Of a DNA stretch of 64,000 nt, positions 17,787 through 26,360 are shown piece by piece; positions within the stretch are counted from its first letter, which is position 1, and every line of letters begins with the position of its first letter. The notes beneath the pieces were generated by a model. That model made no database searches. It saw only the letters and a list, made by a program, of their open reading frames with translations, and was not told where the DNA came from. Location: positions 248,001-312,000 of the forward strand of contig NZ_FXYF01000004.1 in NCBI RefSeq assembly GCF_900184945.1, in the 5' to 3' direction. This DNA comes from Antarctobacter aquimaris (GTDB lineage Bacteria; Pseudomonadota; Alphaproteobacteria; Rhodobacterales; Rhodobacteraceae). Position numbers and translations under genes: made by a program.

Positions 17787-18962
17787 TCACACCTCGCGAA
17801 AGCCCTCGCAGAGCAGGACCGAACGGTCGAGTTGCGCGAGGTCTGTCAGGCCCAGCATGCCCAGGTCCGCCATTAGCTGCCGGCGCAGCAGGTCGATGGC
17901 ATGGGCAACACCCGCCTCACCGGCGATGCTGGCAGCGTAGTTGAATGGCCGTCCGACAAAGACGAAACGCGCGCCCAGGGCCAGTGCCTTGAGGATGTCG
18001 GTGCCGCGCAACACGCCACCGTCCAGCATCATCGGCAGGTCCGGCGCACATCGCCGCGCCGCCGTAAGCACGCGCAGCGGCGACACGGCCCCGTCCAGCT
18101 GCCGCCCGCCGTGGTTCGACAGGATGACACCTTCGGCGCCCAGATGCGCGGCCCGGGTCACGTCGTCGGGGTGCAGGATCCCCTTCAGCACCAGGTGCCC
18201 CTTCCACATCCGCCGGACCTCGGCCAAAAGGTCCCAGCTGAGGAACTCGCGGCCGGAAAAGTCCCGCACCGCCCGCCGCGACAACAGCGGCGCGCCGCGC
18301 GTGGCGGTGGCGTTCTCGAAATGCGGGGTGCCGTGCCGCAGGAAGGTGCGCAGGAAGGTGCCCAGCGCCCAGCGGGGATGGGTGATGCCCTGCCAGAACA
18401 GCGCGAGATCCGGCCGCAACGGCGTGCGATACCCGGTGCGCAGGTTGTTCTCGCGGCTGGGCACCACGGCGCTGTCGAGCGTGACGACAAGCGTCTCGAC
18501 CCCGGCGCGGGCGACGCGCGCCAGCAGCGCCTCGATCTCGGCCAGGTGCTGCGGCAGGTAGGCCTGATACCAGACCTCGGGATTTGCGGCGGTGATCTCT
18601 TCCAGCGGGATCAGCGAGGCGGCGCTGACGATCATCGGGATGCGCGCCTGCCCCGCGGCGCGCGCCAGCACCAGGTCGCCGCGATAGGCGGTCAGCGCCG
18701 AGACCCCCATGGGCGCAATGCCAAAAGGCAGGTCGAACGCCTGCCCCATGACGTCACAGGCAAGGCTGCGGCCCGAGACATCGACACCGACCCGAGGCAC
18801 AAAGCCGATCTCGGCAAAGGCCCGGCGGTTGTCGTCGTACGAGGCGTTGGTCTCAGCCGCGCCGGCGACGTAGCCAAAGATCGGCGCGGGCAGGTGGCGG
18901 CGCGCCGCGGGTTCGAAATCCTCCAGCGCGTAGATGCGGCGCAGACGCCGGTGGGCGGGCAT
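17787..18962 (-). CDS. FMN-dependent alpha-hydroxy-acid oxidase/dehydrogenase (LldD-like)
   Basis: The 391-residue enzyme is a complete member of the glycolate oxidase / L-lactate dehydrogenase / mandelate dehydrogenase family. It has the N-terminal YVAGAAETNAS, YQAYLP, LDSAVVPSRENNLR, the FMN lysine in LVLKGI, and the catalytic His284 in NHGGRQLDG followed by MMLDGGVLRGTDILKAL. It oxidises an L-2-hydroxy acid and passes electrons to oxygen or the quinone pool. Its ATG shares one base with the kdgK stop (TGATG), so it is part of the uronate operon. Its substrate there is not obvious. A second in-frame start (TTG at 18965) is less likely. Confidence 0.88.
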   Translation of the reverse strand: MPAHRRLRRIYALEDFEPAARRHLPAPIFGYVAGAAETNASYDDNRRAFAEIGFVPRVGVDVSGRSLACDVMGQAFDLPFGIAPMGVSALTAYRGDLVLARAAGQARIPMIVSAASLIPLEEITAANPEVWYQAYLPQHLAEIEALLARVARAGVETLVVTLDSAVVPSRENNLRTGYRTPLRPDLALFWQGITHPRWALGTFLRTFLRHGTPHFENATATRGAPLLSRRAVRDFSGREFLSWDLLAEVRRMWKGHLVLKGILHPDDVTRAAHLGAEGVILSNHGGRQLDGAVSPLRVLTAARRCAPDLPMMLDGGVLRGTDILKALALGARFVFVGRPFNYAASIAGEAGVAHAIDLLRRQLMADLGMLGLTDLAQLDRSVLLCEGFREV

Positions 18963-19903
18963 CAAGGCATGGTCCAGTCGTTCGACAGGGGTGTCTTGTC
19001 CAGCGGGACCAGCGCGCCCTTGCCGCCAATCACCTGCGCGGTCACCGCTGCCGCACGTTCGATCCGTTTGGCCATGGGCAGAGGACTGCCCCAGTCCACC
19101 AGAACGCCGGCGTTGAAACTGTCGCCGGCCGAGGTGGTATCGACCACGCGCGGCACCGGGGCGACGACCACCTCTTGATGCCGCCCGTCATGCAGGACGT
19201 GCACGGGATCGGGGCCGTTCTTGACCACGACCGACCGCGCCCCGGCAGCGGCATAGCGGTCCGCCGTGGCGCGGGGATCGGCATCGCCGAAATACGCGGC
19301 TTCGTCCTCGAACGACGGCAGGACCACGTCGCTGACCGTCGCGCCCTGCATGATGGCCGCGCACATCTCGGCGCTGCCCCGCCAGAGGCGGGGGCGCAGG
19401 TTGGGATCAAAGGCGATGGTCGCCCCCTGCCCGCGCGCGGCCCGCAGCGCGTGCAGGAGCCTGTCGCGCGCCGCCTCCGAAAGGATGGCCAGGGTGATGC
19501 CGGAGAAATAGACCAGGTCCGCGCCAGACATGGCGCGATCCAGTGCTGCGGGATCCTCGGCCAGCAGCCGCGCGGCGGAGGTGTCGCGCCAGTAGGAAAA
19601 GCTGCGCTCCCCCGCGCTGAGCGAGATCATGTACATCCCGACACTGCGGCCGGGCACCCGTGCCACATGCGCCGTGCCGATCCCGGCATCGGCCATGAAC
19701 CGTGCCATCCGGTCGGAAATGGCGTCGCCACCGATGGCGCTGAGGTAGTCGACCTCCAGGCCCGGGCGCAACTGACGCAGGTACCACGCCGTGTTGAAAC
19801 TGTCGCCGGCAAAGCCCAGGCGATAGTCGCCCGGGGCGTCCAGCGGCGCCAGTTCGGCCATGCATTCGCCGATGCACAGGATGCGCCTGGGCGGCGCGGT
19901 CAC
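18962..19903 (-). CDS. kdgK: 2-keto-3-deoxygluconate kinase
   Basis: The 313-residue PfkB-family kinase carries the KDG-kinase hallmark FSYWRDTSAARLL and the C-terminal signature DTTSAGDSFNAG with the catalytic Asp. It converts KDG to KDPG, which an aldolase (not in the window) splits into pyruvate and glyceraldehyde-3-phosphate. The GTG at 19903 overlaps the upstream cupin stop (GTGA) and starts the protein just before RRILCIGECMAEL. The frame extends upstream but only over the cupin gene. Confidence 0.9.
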   Translation of the reverse strand: MTAPPRRILCIGECMAELAPLDAPGDYRLGFAGDSFNTAWYLRQLRPGLEVDYLSAIGGDAISDRMARFMADAGIGTAHVARVPGRSVGMYMISLSAGERSFSYWRDTSAARLLAEDPAALDRAMSGADLVYFSGITLAILSEAARDRLLHALRAARGQGATIAFDPNLRPRLWRGSAEMCAAIMQGATVSDVVLPSFEDEAAYFGDADPRATADRYAAAGARSVVVKNGPDPVHVLHDGRHQEVVVAPVPRVVDTTSAGDSFNAGVLVDWGSPLPMAKRIERAAAVTAQVIGGKGALVPLDKTPLSNDWTMP

Positions 19904-20211
19904 AGGAAATCGTCCCGTCGCGGCGTGAAGCTGTCGATGATCGCGCCCGGTTCGACGCAAACGCAGCCGTGTTGCAGCCTCGAAGGGATGACGAGGCTGT
20001 CACCGGGCCCCATCTCGCATTCCGAGTCGCCCAGGCGATAGCGGAACCGCCCGCTCTGGACATAGCTCACCTTGACGTGGGGATGGTGGTGCACATCACC
20101 CCCCAGCCCGGCCCTGTCAAAGCGGAAGGCCACGATCATGAGGTCCGGGTGGTCCGCGATGACCTGACGGGTGATGCCGTCTTCCGTCGCGACGATGGGG
20201 TATTCGCTCAT
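19900..20211 (-). CDS. Cupin, second KdgF-like protein
   Basis: The 103-residue single-domain cupin has metal ligands in HHHPHVKVSYV (about residues 41-46) and a later His in LQHGCV. It ends DSFTPRRDDFL, closely echoing the end of the cupin encoded at 21959-22291 (DIFTPHREDFL). KdgF-type cupins convert cyclic unsaturated uronates to the linear 4-deoxy-5-keto form. A copy with a different linker sequence suggests a paralogue for a related substrate. It lies 14 bases after the SDR gene and overlaps kdgK. Confidence 0.8.
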   Translation of the reverse strand: MSEYPIVATEDGITRQVIADHPDLMIVAFRFDRAGLGGDVHHHPHVKVSYVQSGRFRYRLGDSECEMGPGDSLVIPSRLQHGCVCVEPGAIIDSFTPRRDDFL

Positions 20212-20225
20212 CGGTCAGTCTCCCC

Positions 20226-20969
20226 TCAGCTGAACAGCACGCCGCCGTTGATGTCGACATTTGCGCCGGTGATGAAGCCCGCGGCATCGCTGGCCAGGAA
20301 GAACACCAGTTCGGCCACGTCCTCCGACGTGCCCTGGCGCCGGACGGGCGCCGACGCCTCGAGCGCGCGGCGCGCCTCGTCCTTGGTGTGGATGTTGTGG
20401 AAATCGGTGTCGATCATGCCGGGGCACAGCGCGTTGACGCGGATGTTCGGGCCCAGTTCCTTGGCCAGCCCGCGGGTCATGGTCATGATCGCGCCCTTGG
20501 ACGCGCCATAGGCCACCGCGCCGGCACCGCCGCCGTCACGCCCTGCCTGACTGGCAAGGTTGACGATGGCACCGGTCTTCATGTGCGGCAGGCAGGCCTT
20601 GACCATCAGAAAGGTGCTGGTCAGGTTCAGGTCCATCACCGCCTGCCAGTGCTCCAGCGACATCTCGGAGATCGTCTTGCGCGCGATCAGCCCGCCGGCG
20701 TTGTTCACCAGGATGTCGACCGCGCCAAACTCCTGCACGGTCCTGTCTACCAGCGCATCCACGTCGGCCTGGCGGGTGAGGTCCCCCCTGAGGGCAAAGG
20801 CCTTGCCCCCCTGGGCGGTGATCTCCTCGACCACGCGTTTCGCACCGGCATCGCTGGCGAAATAGTTGATCGCGACGTTGGCGCCTTCGCTGGCCAGACG
20901 CCTGGCGCAGGCGCCGCCGATGTCCCGGCCACCGCCGGTCACGATTGCGGTCTTTCCCTTCAGTTTCAT
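20226..20969 (-). CDS. SDR-family oxidoreductase, probable 4-deoxy-5-ketouronate reductase or KduD-like
   Basis: The 247-residue short-chain dehydrogenase has TGGGRDIGGA (cofactor loop), NNAGG, the catalytic Ser in NLASQAG, the Tyr-x-x-x-Lys in YGASK, and a C-terminal TGANVDINGG. In alginate loci an SDR of this type (A1-R or Atu3026-like) reduces 4-deoxy-L-erythro-5-hexoseulose uronate to KDG, and KduD does a similar step in pectin loci. The ATG at 20969 is preferred over 21035 because it gives the compact N terminus MKLKGKTAIVTGG. Confidence 0.85.
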   Translation of the reverse strand: MKLKGKTAIVTGGGRDIGGACARRLASEGANVAINYFASDAGAKRVVEEITAQGGKAFALRGDLTRQADVDALVDRTVQEFGAVDILVNNAGGLIARKTISEMSLEHWQAVMDLNLTSTFLMVKACLPHMKTGAIVNLASQAGRDGGGAGAVAYGASKGAIMTMTRGLAKELGPNIRVNALCPGMIDTDFHNIHTKDEARRALEASAPVRRQGTSEDVAELVFFLASDAAGFITGANVDINGGVLFS

Positions 20970-21037
20970 CTTCTGTCCTGTCCGTTCCTGTTGCGTGCCC
21001 AAGGTGACGTGCCGGGCGTTCTGCCCTGTCGTCACGC

Positions 21038-21919
21038 CTATTTTTCGAGCGTCAGGAAATAGTCGAAGATCTCCGGCACGTTGCCGTCCCCCATGCCGGC
21101 CGCAACAGCGGCCTGGAGGTTGTGCGAGGTGCCTTCGGCGATCTCGGCCCGGGTGCCCAGGTCCTCGGCCATCTTCAGGAAATAGCCCAGGTCCTTGTTG
21201 GCGTTGTTGATCGAAAAGCCCAGGTCGCTCACGCCGTCCACCGCGTAATGCTTGCAGAACTTCATGAAGGGCGAATTCGACGGGCCGGTCGACATGATGT
21301 CGTACAGCTGCTGGCGATCGACACCGGCACGGTCGGCCACGGCAAAGGCCTGGCTCATGGTGCAGACGGTGGTCATGCCCATGAAGTTGTTGATCAGCTT
21401 GGTGGTGTGTCCCGCGCCCAGCGCGCCCAGGTAAAAGACGTTTTCACCCTGTTCGTCCAGCACCGGCTTGACCTTGTCAAAGGTCGCCTTGTCACCGGCG
21501 GCCATGATGTTCAGCAGCCCGTCCTTGGCGTGCGCCGGGGTGCGGCCCAGCGGGGCGTCGATCATGCCCGCGCCCTTGGCCGCCAGGTCGGCGCCGATCT
21601 TGCGGGTGGAGGCCGGGATGGAGGTGCCGTAGTCGATCAGCACGGCGCCTTCCTTGATGCCGGCCAGGATGCCGTTGTCGCCATAGACGACCTTTTCGAC
21701 AACTTCGGAGGTGGTCAGGCACAGCATCACGATATCGCTGGCCTCGGCCAGTTCCTTCGGCGAGGCCGCCTCGCGCGCGTTGCCGCGGGCCAGCACCGCT
21801 GCCACGGCATCCTTGTTGAGGTCCATGACAACCAGCTCAAAGCCCCTTTTCTGGAGGTTCTCCACCATGTTGCCGCCCATGAGGCCGAGACCGATGAAAC
21901 CGATGACAGGTTTGGTCAT
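21038..21919 (-). CDS. 3-hydroxyisobutyrate-dehydrogenase-type reductase, probable DEH reductase (DehR-like)
   Basis: The 293-residue beta-hydroxyacid dehydrogenase has the Rossmann motif GFIGLGLMGGNM at the N terminus and the catalytic Lys in TKLINNFMG. The usual DAPVSGG substrate loop is replaced by DAPLGRTPAHAKDG. This family includes the Vibrio DEH reductase that makes KDG from alginate-derived DEH. The position between kdgF and the SDR gene supports that role. Having two unrelated reductases in one operon is noteworthy. Tartronate semialdehyde reductase is the main alternative. Confidence 0.82.
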   Translation of the reverse strand: MTKPVIGFIGLGLMGGNMVENLQKRGFELVVMDLNKDAVAAVLARGNAREAASPKELAEASDIVMLCLTTSEVVEKVVYGDNGILAGIKEGAVLIDYGTSIPASTRKIGADLAAKGAGMIDAPLGRTPAHAKDGLLNIMAAGDKATFDKVKPVLDEQGENVFYLGALGAGHTTKLINNFMGMTTVCTMSQAFAVADRAGVDRQQLYDIMSTGPSNSPFMKFCKHYAVDGVSDLGFSINNANKDLGYFLKMAEDLGTRAEIAEGTSHNLQAAVAAGMGDGNVPEIFDYFLTLEK

Positions 21920-21958
21920 GCCGTGTTCTCCCTTAGGTTTTTCTTGATGTTGGTTGAA

Positions 21959-22291
21959 TCAGAGGAAGTCTTCGCGGTGGGGCGTGAAGATATCCAGAAG
22001 CGTGCCCGCCTCGAGGCAGGTCGCGCCGTGCACGATGTCGGGCTGCTTGTAGAGCGAGTCCCCGGCGGACACGACATAGGTCTTGTCCCCGACGGCGAAC
22101 TCGAACTTGCCCGAGATGACGTAGGTGATCTGTTCGTGCGGATGGCTGTGCAATGCCGCCACGGTGCCCTTTTCGAAGTGGACCTCGACGCACATCACGT
22201 TGTCGTTGTAGGCGGCGACCTTGCGGGTCAACCCGCCGCCGGCGTCGAACAGCGTGTTTTCGTTTCCGGGAAAGTAGTTCTTTACGGTCAT
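21959..22291 (-). CDS. kdgF: KdgF-type cupin, unsaturated uronate ketonisation
   Basis: The 110-residue cupin has the metal-binding set HSHPHEQITYV (His at about 48, 50 and Gln/Glu nearby) and a later His in DIVHGATC, and it ends DIFTPHREDFL. KdgF speeds conversion of cyclic 4,5-unsaturated uronate monomers to the linear keto form used by the reductases. The ATG at 22291 begins MTVKNYFPGNENT; an in-frame ATG at 22345 would add a hydrophilic extension. It sits between the PL15 lyase gene and the reductase gene. Confidence 0.87.
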   Translation of the reverse strand: MTVKNYFPGNENTLFDAGGGLTRKVAAYNDNVMCVEVHFEKGTVAALHSHPHEQITYVISGKFEFAVGDKTYVVSAGDSLYKQPDIVHGATCLEAGTLLDIFTPHREDFL

Positions 22292-22362
22292 GTCACATCT
22301 CCGGGACGTGGGGTGCGCGGGGGTGACGGCCGGTTCGGACCGCACCCCCGCGTTGCGACGGG

Positions 22363-24684
22363 TCAGGTGTTGGCCAGCTTCTTCATCACCACGCGAAAGG
22401 TGTTTTCCTCGGCGTCGGTGAAATAGAGGTCGGCGTCATAGCCCTGGTCGTCCATGAAATGGAAAATCCGTTTCGGCGCGGCCAGACGGTAGGGCACCAG
22501 CAGCGTGGCGATCCGGTGGCGCGTGGCGGCCGGGTAGCGCGCGGTCAGGCAGGTGCTGACCGGCAGGCCTTCGTAGTCCGCCGGGTCGACGCCGGGAAAG
22601 CCGGTTTCCTGGGTCAGCTCCGGCTTGCCTGCCTCGGACCAGACGACCTGGCCGTAGAACCCGGCGCGCTCACCGGTGTTGCGGAACGAGGTCTTGCCCA
22701 GCTCATAGGGCAAATTGGCGTGCAGCAGCCAGTCCAGCGTGACCGGCGTCTCGGCGTCGACCTTGTCGACGATCACGAAATAGCTGTTGCGGACAAAGTA
22801 GACCTCGCGTTCGGCCAGGGTGACCTCGGGCGACAGGCTGCGATAGGCCTCAGTGGCGTCGCCTTGGATGTAGATGTGATCGCCACGATCCTCGGCCGCC
22901 AAGATGCGGCCCGTCGCCTTCATCGCCTGGGCCTTGTCCTTTTCGGCGTACTGACCCTTGCCGTTGATCAGGATCGCGTTCTTGGACCGGGTCTGGCGGC
23001 GCCAGCTGCGGTGCATACTGGAGTTGAAGGCGACGTAATGGCCGGACTGGATCGCCAGGTCCTCGCCGTAGGCGGCCAGGCAAAAGGCGTTCTGGTCGCC
23101 GTGGCTGTGGCTGATCGAGCCGAAGGGCGAGGATTTGAACACGAACTGGATGTGGTTGTCCGGGTCCGCCATGGCGTGCTGCACGCCGACCCAGCCGATG
23201 CCGCGGAAGTGGCGCAGCCCGTCTTCGGGCGGGGTTGCCTCGACCACCGGGAAATCGGTGCGGAAGGTCAGCTCGTCAAAGTTGGTGTCCCACCAGCCCC
23301 AGTTGTAAAAGGCCATCTCGGTGCCCGGGTTCAGGCGCAGGTTTTCGTCACAGTACCATTGGTAGGCACCCTTGCCGGTGACTCCGGCGAACTGGCGCAT
23401 GTTGAGGCCGGTCTTGATGCAGGGCAGATCGCCCATCGTGCTGTCATCGCCAAAGGTGGCGCGGCGGGTGTTCGGTGCCTTGCAGTACAGCGGGAAATCC
23501 CCGGTGTTCTGAAAGAACGGCCGCTTGTACAGGTCCAGCCCGGTGAAGGATTTCAGCCGGTTGGCGGCGTCGATCAGATAGGCCATGCCCATCATCCAGT
23601 AGTTGGTGCCCTCGGCCCAGCCGCCGTCGCTGTCACCCCAGGGCGAATAGACGGTGAACAGGAATTCGACGCAGTAGTTCAGCCAGTCGCGCGCCTCGTC
23701 CTCCGGGTCGTCGCCAAGCAGGGCGATGCAGGCCGGGATCAGCGTCAGCGAGACCGAGCGCACGGCGTGGCTGTCGTAGGGAAACAGGTGGATCCGGGCA
23801 TTGACGATCGCATGATCCGCGATGTCGCGGGTCCGCTCCAGCAGGGCGGCGCGGACCTTGGCGCGCTCGTCCTCGGAAAGGTCGTCGTGCAGCCAGTCAT
23901 AGCCCCAGGCAATCGCGTTGCAGACGCGGTAGGCCCATTCGTCGGTGTAGGCGCGCGAGGTGACGCCCATCGGGTCCCAGGATGCCAGCTCCAGCAGCCA
24001 CTCCTTGGCGCGGGCGGTCATCGCCGCGTCGCCGGTGACCTTGCCGCCGATGGCAAGGTGGCGGATCGCGTACCAGGCCTCTTGCAGGTCGATGTAGGTC
24101 TGCCGCCAGACCGGGGCGACGCGCTGGTGGTTGGGGTAGCCCGCGGGTTCCTTCATCACCGGGCGGTCCATCCAGGGCAGGACCGATTTGCGGTAGAAGG
24201 TTTCCCAGGTGCAATGGGTCGGGTCGGCCTCGACCGCGGCTTTGAACTCGGCCAGACGCTCGGGGTTCATCCACAGGCGGGGGTGCGCGCGGTTGGTCCC
24301 GGCCAGGCGCGCCTTGCGCGCGGGCAGCGGGGTTTCCGCCAGCCCTTCGGTCAGGGTGAAGCTGCGGACCGTGCTCCAGGTCGTAGCGGGCTTGCCCGTC
24401 GCCGGGTCGCAGACCGCGTAGGACCAGTGCCAGGTGCCGGGCGACAGCACGGTGTCCGGCGTGAAGAAGTTCAGCGGGAGCCGGGTGTAATAATGCGTGG
24501 CGCCGCTGGGAAAGGCGGGATCGGTCGAGATCCGCAGCACGTACTGCGCCTCGTCCTCGATCACCGGCAGCCAGGTAAAGCGCGGCGGGTTCTCGACAAT
24601 CTCGGTGCCGACATCGGGTGCGTAGTCGATGGTCAGCCGGCCGGCCTTGGGTTCGTCGAGCAGGGGAGCGGGTGCGCCGGGCAT
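22363..24684 (-). CDS. PL15-family exo-oligoalginate lyase (heparinase II/III fold)
   Basis: The 773-residue protein is near-identical in length to Agrobacterium Atu3025 (776 residues). It has an N-terminal beta domain (about 1-120), an alpha/alpha barrel (about 130-450) and a C-terminal beta-sandwich. Candidate catalytic residues are His306 (PYDSHAVR), Tyr362 (EGTNYW) and His528 (SHSHGDQNAF). No signal peptide is seen, so it acts in the cytoplasm on imported oligomers, releasing unsaturated monouronate. Context (AlgSMMQ transporter, KdgF, KdgK) makes alginate the best guess; another polyuronate cannot be excluded. Confidence 0.87.
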   Translation of the reverse strand: MPGAPAPLLDEPKAGRLTIDYAPDVGTEIVENPPRFTWLPVIEDEAQYVLRISTDPAFPSGATHYYTRLPLNFFTPDTVLSPGTWHWSYAVCDPATGKPATTWSTVRSFTLTEGLAETPLPARKARLAGTNRAHPRLWMNPERLAEFKAAVEADPTHCTWETFYRKSVLPWMDRPVMKEPAGYPNHQRVAPVWRQTYIDLQEAWYAIRHLAIGGKVTGDAAMTARAKEWLLELASWDPMGVTSRAYTDEWAYRVCNAIAWGYDWLHDDLSEDERAKVRAALLERTRDIADHAIVNARIHLFPYDSHAVRSVSLTLIPACIALLGDDPEDEARDWLNYCVEFLFTVYSPWGDSDGGWAEGTNYWMMGMAYLIDAANRLKSFTGLDLYKRPFFQNTGDFPLYCKAPNTRRATFGDDSTMGDLPCIKTGLNMRQFAGVTGKGAYQWYCDENLRLNPGTEMAFYNWGWWDTNFDELTFRTDFPVVEATPPEDGLRHFRGIGWVGVQHAMADPDNHIQFVFKSSPFGSISHSHGDQNAFCLAAYGEDLAIQSGHYVAFNSSMHRSWRRQTRSKNAILINGKGQYAEKDKAQAMKATGRILAAEDRGDHIYIQGDATEAYRSLSPEVTLAEREVYFVRNSYFVIVDKVDAETPVTLDWLLHANLPYELGKTSFRNTGERAGFYGQVVWSEAGKPELTQETGFPGVDPADYEGLPVSTCLTARYPAATRHRIATLLVPYRLAAPKRIFHFMDDQGYDADLYFTDAEENTFRVVMKKLANT

Positions 24685-24765
24685 CTCTGAGGTCTTTCTG
24701 TTGCTGTCACGGTGGGGGATGTACGGCCGGAGACCGGCCGCACAGGTGTCATGGAAAGGAAAGGC

Positions 24766-26331
24766 TCAGCCGTACTGCCGCGTGTAGGCGGAGTTCATGA
24801 CTTCGATGACCTTCGAGTAGCCCATCTTTTCGAGCGTCGCGATGTAGTCGTCCCAGTCTGCCTTGATATCGCCCGAGCCGAGGATCCAGGCCTGCTGGCG
24901 CTCCAGCATGTAGGTCTGGATGGACGGCCAGTACTTGTCATAGACTTCCTGCTCGTCCCTGTTGAAGGCGACGCCCAGGAACTGGTCGACCAGCAGGTCT
25001 TCCGAGTCATACAGATCGATGCCCTTGCGCGCCTCTTCTGCCGTCCACTGCCACTCGTAGCGGTAGTCCTGCGGGTAGCCGCGGTAGATCTGCGCGCCTT
25101 CCAGGTACATCTGGCTGTTCACCGGGGTGCCGGATTCAAGCACTTCCTTCTTGTAGACCGGCTGGCCGTCGATCATGTCCCAGGTCTTGCCCTCGACACC
25201 GAAGTTCGCCAGCAGCGCCCCTTCTTCCGAGAAGAAGTAGTCAAAGTACTTGATGGTCTCGACCGGGTGCTCGTTGGAATAGCTGATCGCCCAGCCATCC
25301 GGCTTGATCGGGATGCGGCGGTGCTCTTCCATCCGCACGCCACCGGCCGATTTCGGCGGCAGGAACGGGATGAAGTTGAAGCCGGGCACCTTGTCGGCCA
25401 GCGCGGCGTTGTACCCCGAGGTCGAGGCAAACCAGTCATGCGTCAGCCCGCCCAGGTTCTCGCCCAGCAGGTAGTCGCGCGAGGACGAACCGCGGGTAAA
25501 GATCTCGGCGTCGATCAGACCCTCGGCGTACCACTTGGCCACGTTGGCCATCGCATCGCGATAGGCCTCCTGCGCGTAGGGGTGCGCGACCTTGCCTTCG
25601 GGAGTGACATAGAAGTCGTGGTAGGTGTCCGAACCGGAGGTGCGGGCATCCCACAGCGTCATCAGGCGCAGCACTTCTTCCCAGTCGCGGGCAAAGTAGG
25701 GGACTTCGTCCTTCCTGCCGTTGCCGTTCGGGTCCTGATCGCGGAAGGCCACCAGCACCTCGTAAAGCTCGTCGACGTTGTCGGGCTGCTTCAGCCCCAG
25801 CTTGTCCAGCCAGTCCTGACGGATGAACCACGCCCGGCCGTATTTGCCGTCCGGCAGGTAGGGGATGTAATAGTAGTTGCCGTCGTAGGCCGAGATCGCC
25901 GCCTTGAGGCCCGGGTGGTCTTCCCAGAACTTCTTGATGTTCGGCGCGTGCTCGTCCACCAGGTCGTTCAGCGGCACGAATGCGCCTTCGGGACCGTACT
26001 GGTTGACCGGCTGCTGGATGCGGTTGCCGCCGACGATGTCGGGCAGGTTTCCGGTGGCGAGCAGCAGGTTCATCGCCTCGTTGTTGTCCTTGGTGTTGCG
26101 ACCCGAGGTCTTGTCGACCAGGTAGATGTTGGTCCGCTCCCGCGTGACTTCCTCGACCGGGTACAGCGTGTTGGTGTCGCCACCCGGACCGTACCCCTGG
26201 GCGCGCGGCCAGTGCATGTGGATCGTCAGTTCCAGCGGCTTGTCGACGATCGGCAGATGGCTTTCGGCAAAGGCCGGGGCCGTCATGGCCGTGGTGCCCA
26301 GTATGGCAAGTGTGATTGACAGATTTCGCAT
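24766..26331 (-). CDS. algQ: AlgQ-like extracellular solute-binding protein for oligo-uronates
   Basis: The 521-residue periplasmic protein has a Sec signal peptide (about residues 1-22, TAPAFAESH). An EF-hand-like calcium loop, DPNGNGRKDE (about 200-209), is a hallmark of AlgQ1/AlgQ2, the alginate-binding proteins of Sphingomonas A1. Many surface Trp/Tyr residues could stack on sugars. It delivers oligomers to the two permeases encoded just upstream. The ATG at 26331 has GAGGA upstream and starts the signal peptide, though the frame is open much further upstream through the permease gene. Confidence 0.88.
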   Translation of the reverse strand: MRNLSITLAILGTTAMTAPAFAESHLPIVDKPLELTIHMHWPRAQGYGPGGDTNTLYPVEEVTRERTNIYLVDKTSGRNTKDNNEAMNLLLATGNLPDIVGGNRIQQPVNQYGPEGAFVPLNDLVDEHAPNIKKFWEDHPGLKAAISAYDGNYYYIPYLPDGKYGRAWFIRQDWLDKLGLKQPDNVDELYEVLVAFRDQDPNGNGRKDEVPYFARDWEEVLRLMTLWDARTSGSDTYHDFYVTPEGKVAHPYAQEAYRDAMANVAKWYAEGLIDAEIFTRGSSSRDYLLGENLGGLTHDWFASTSGYNAALADKVPGFNFIPFLPPKSAGGVRMEEHRRIPIKPDGWAISYSNEHPVETIKYFDYFFSEEGALLANFGVEGKTWDMIDGQPVYKKEVLESGTPVNSQMYLEGAQIYRGYPQDYRYEWQWTAEEARKGIDLYDSEDLLVDQFLGVAFNRDEQEVYDKYWPSIQTYMLERQQAWILGSGDIKADWDDYIATLEKMGYSKVIEVMNSAYTRQYG

Positions 26332-26360
26332 GGTGTCCTCCCGTAAAGCGAAGTTACAGT

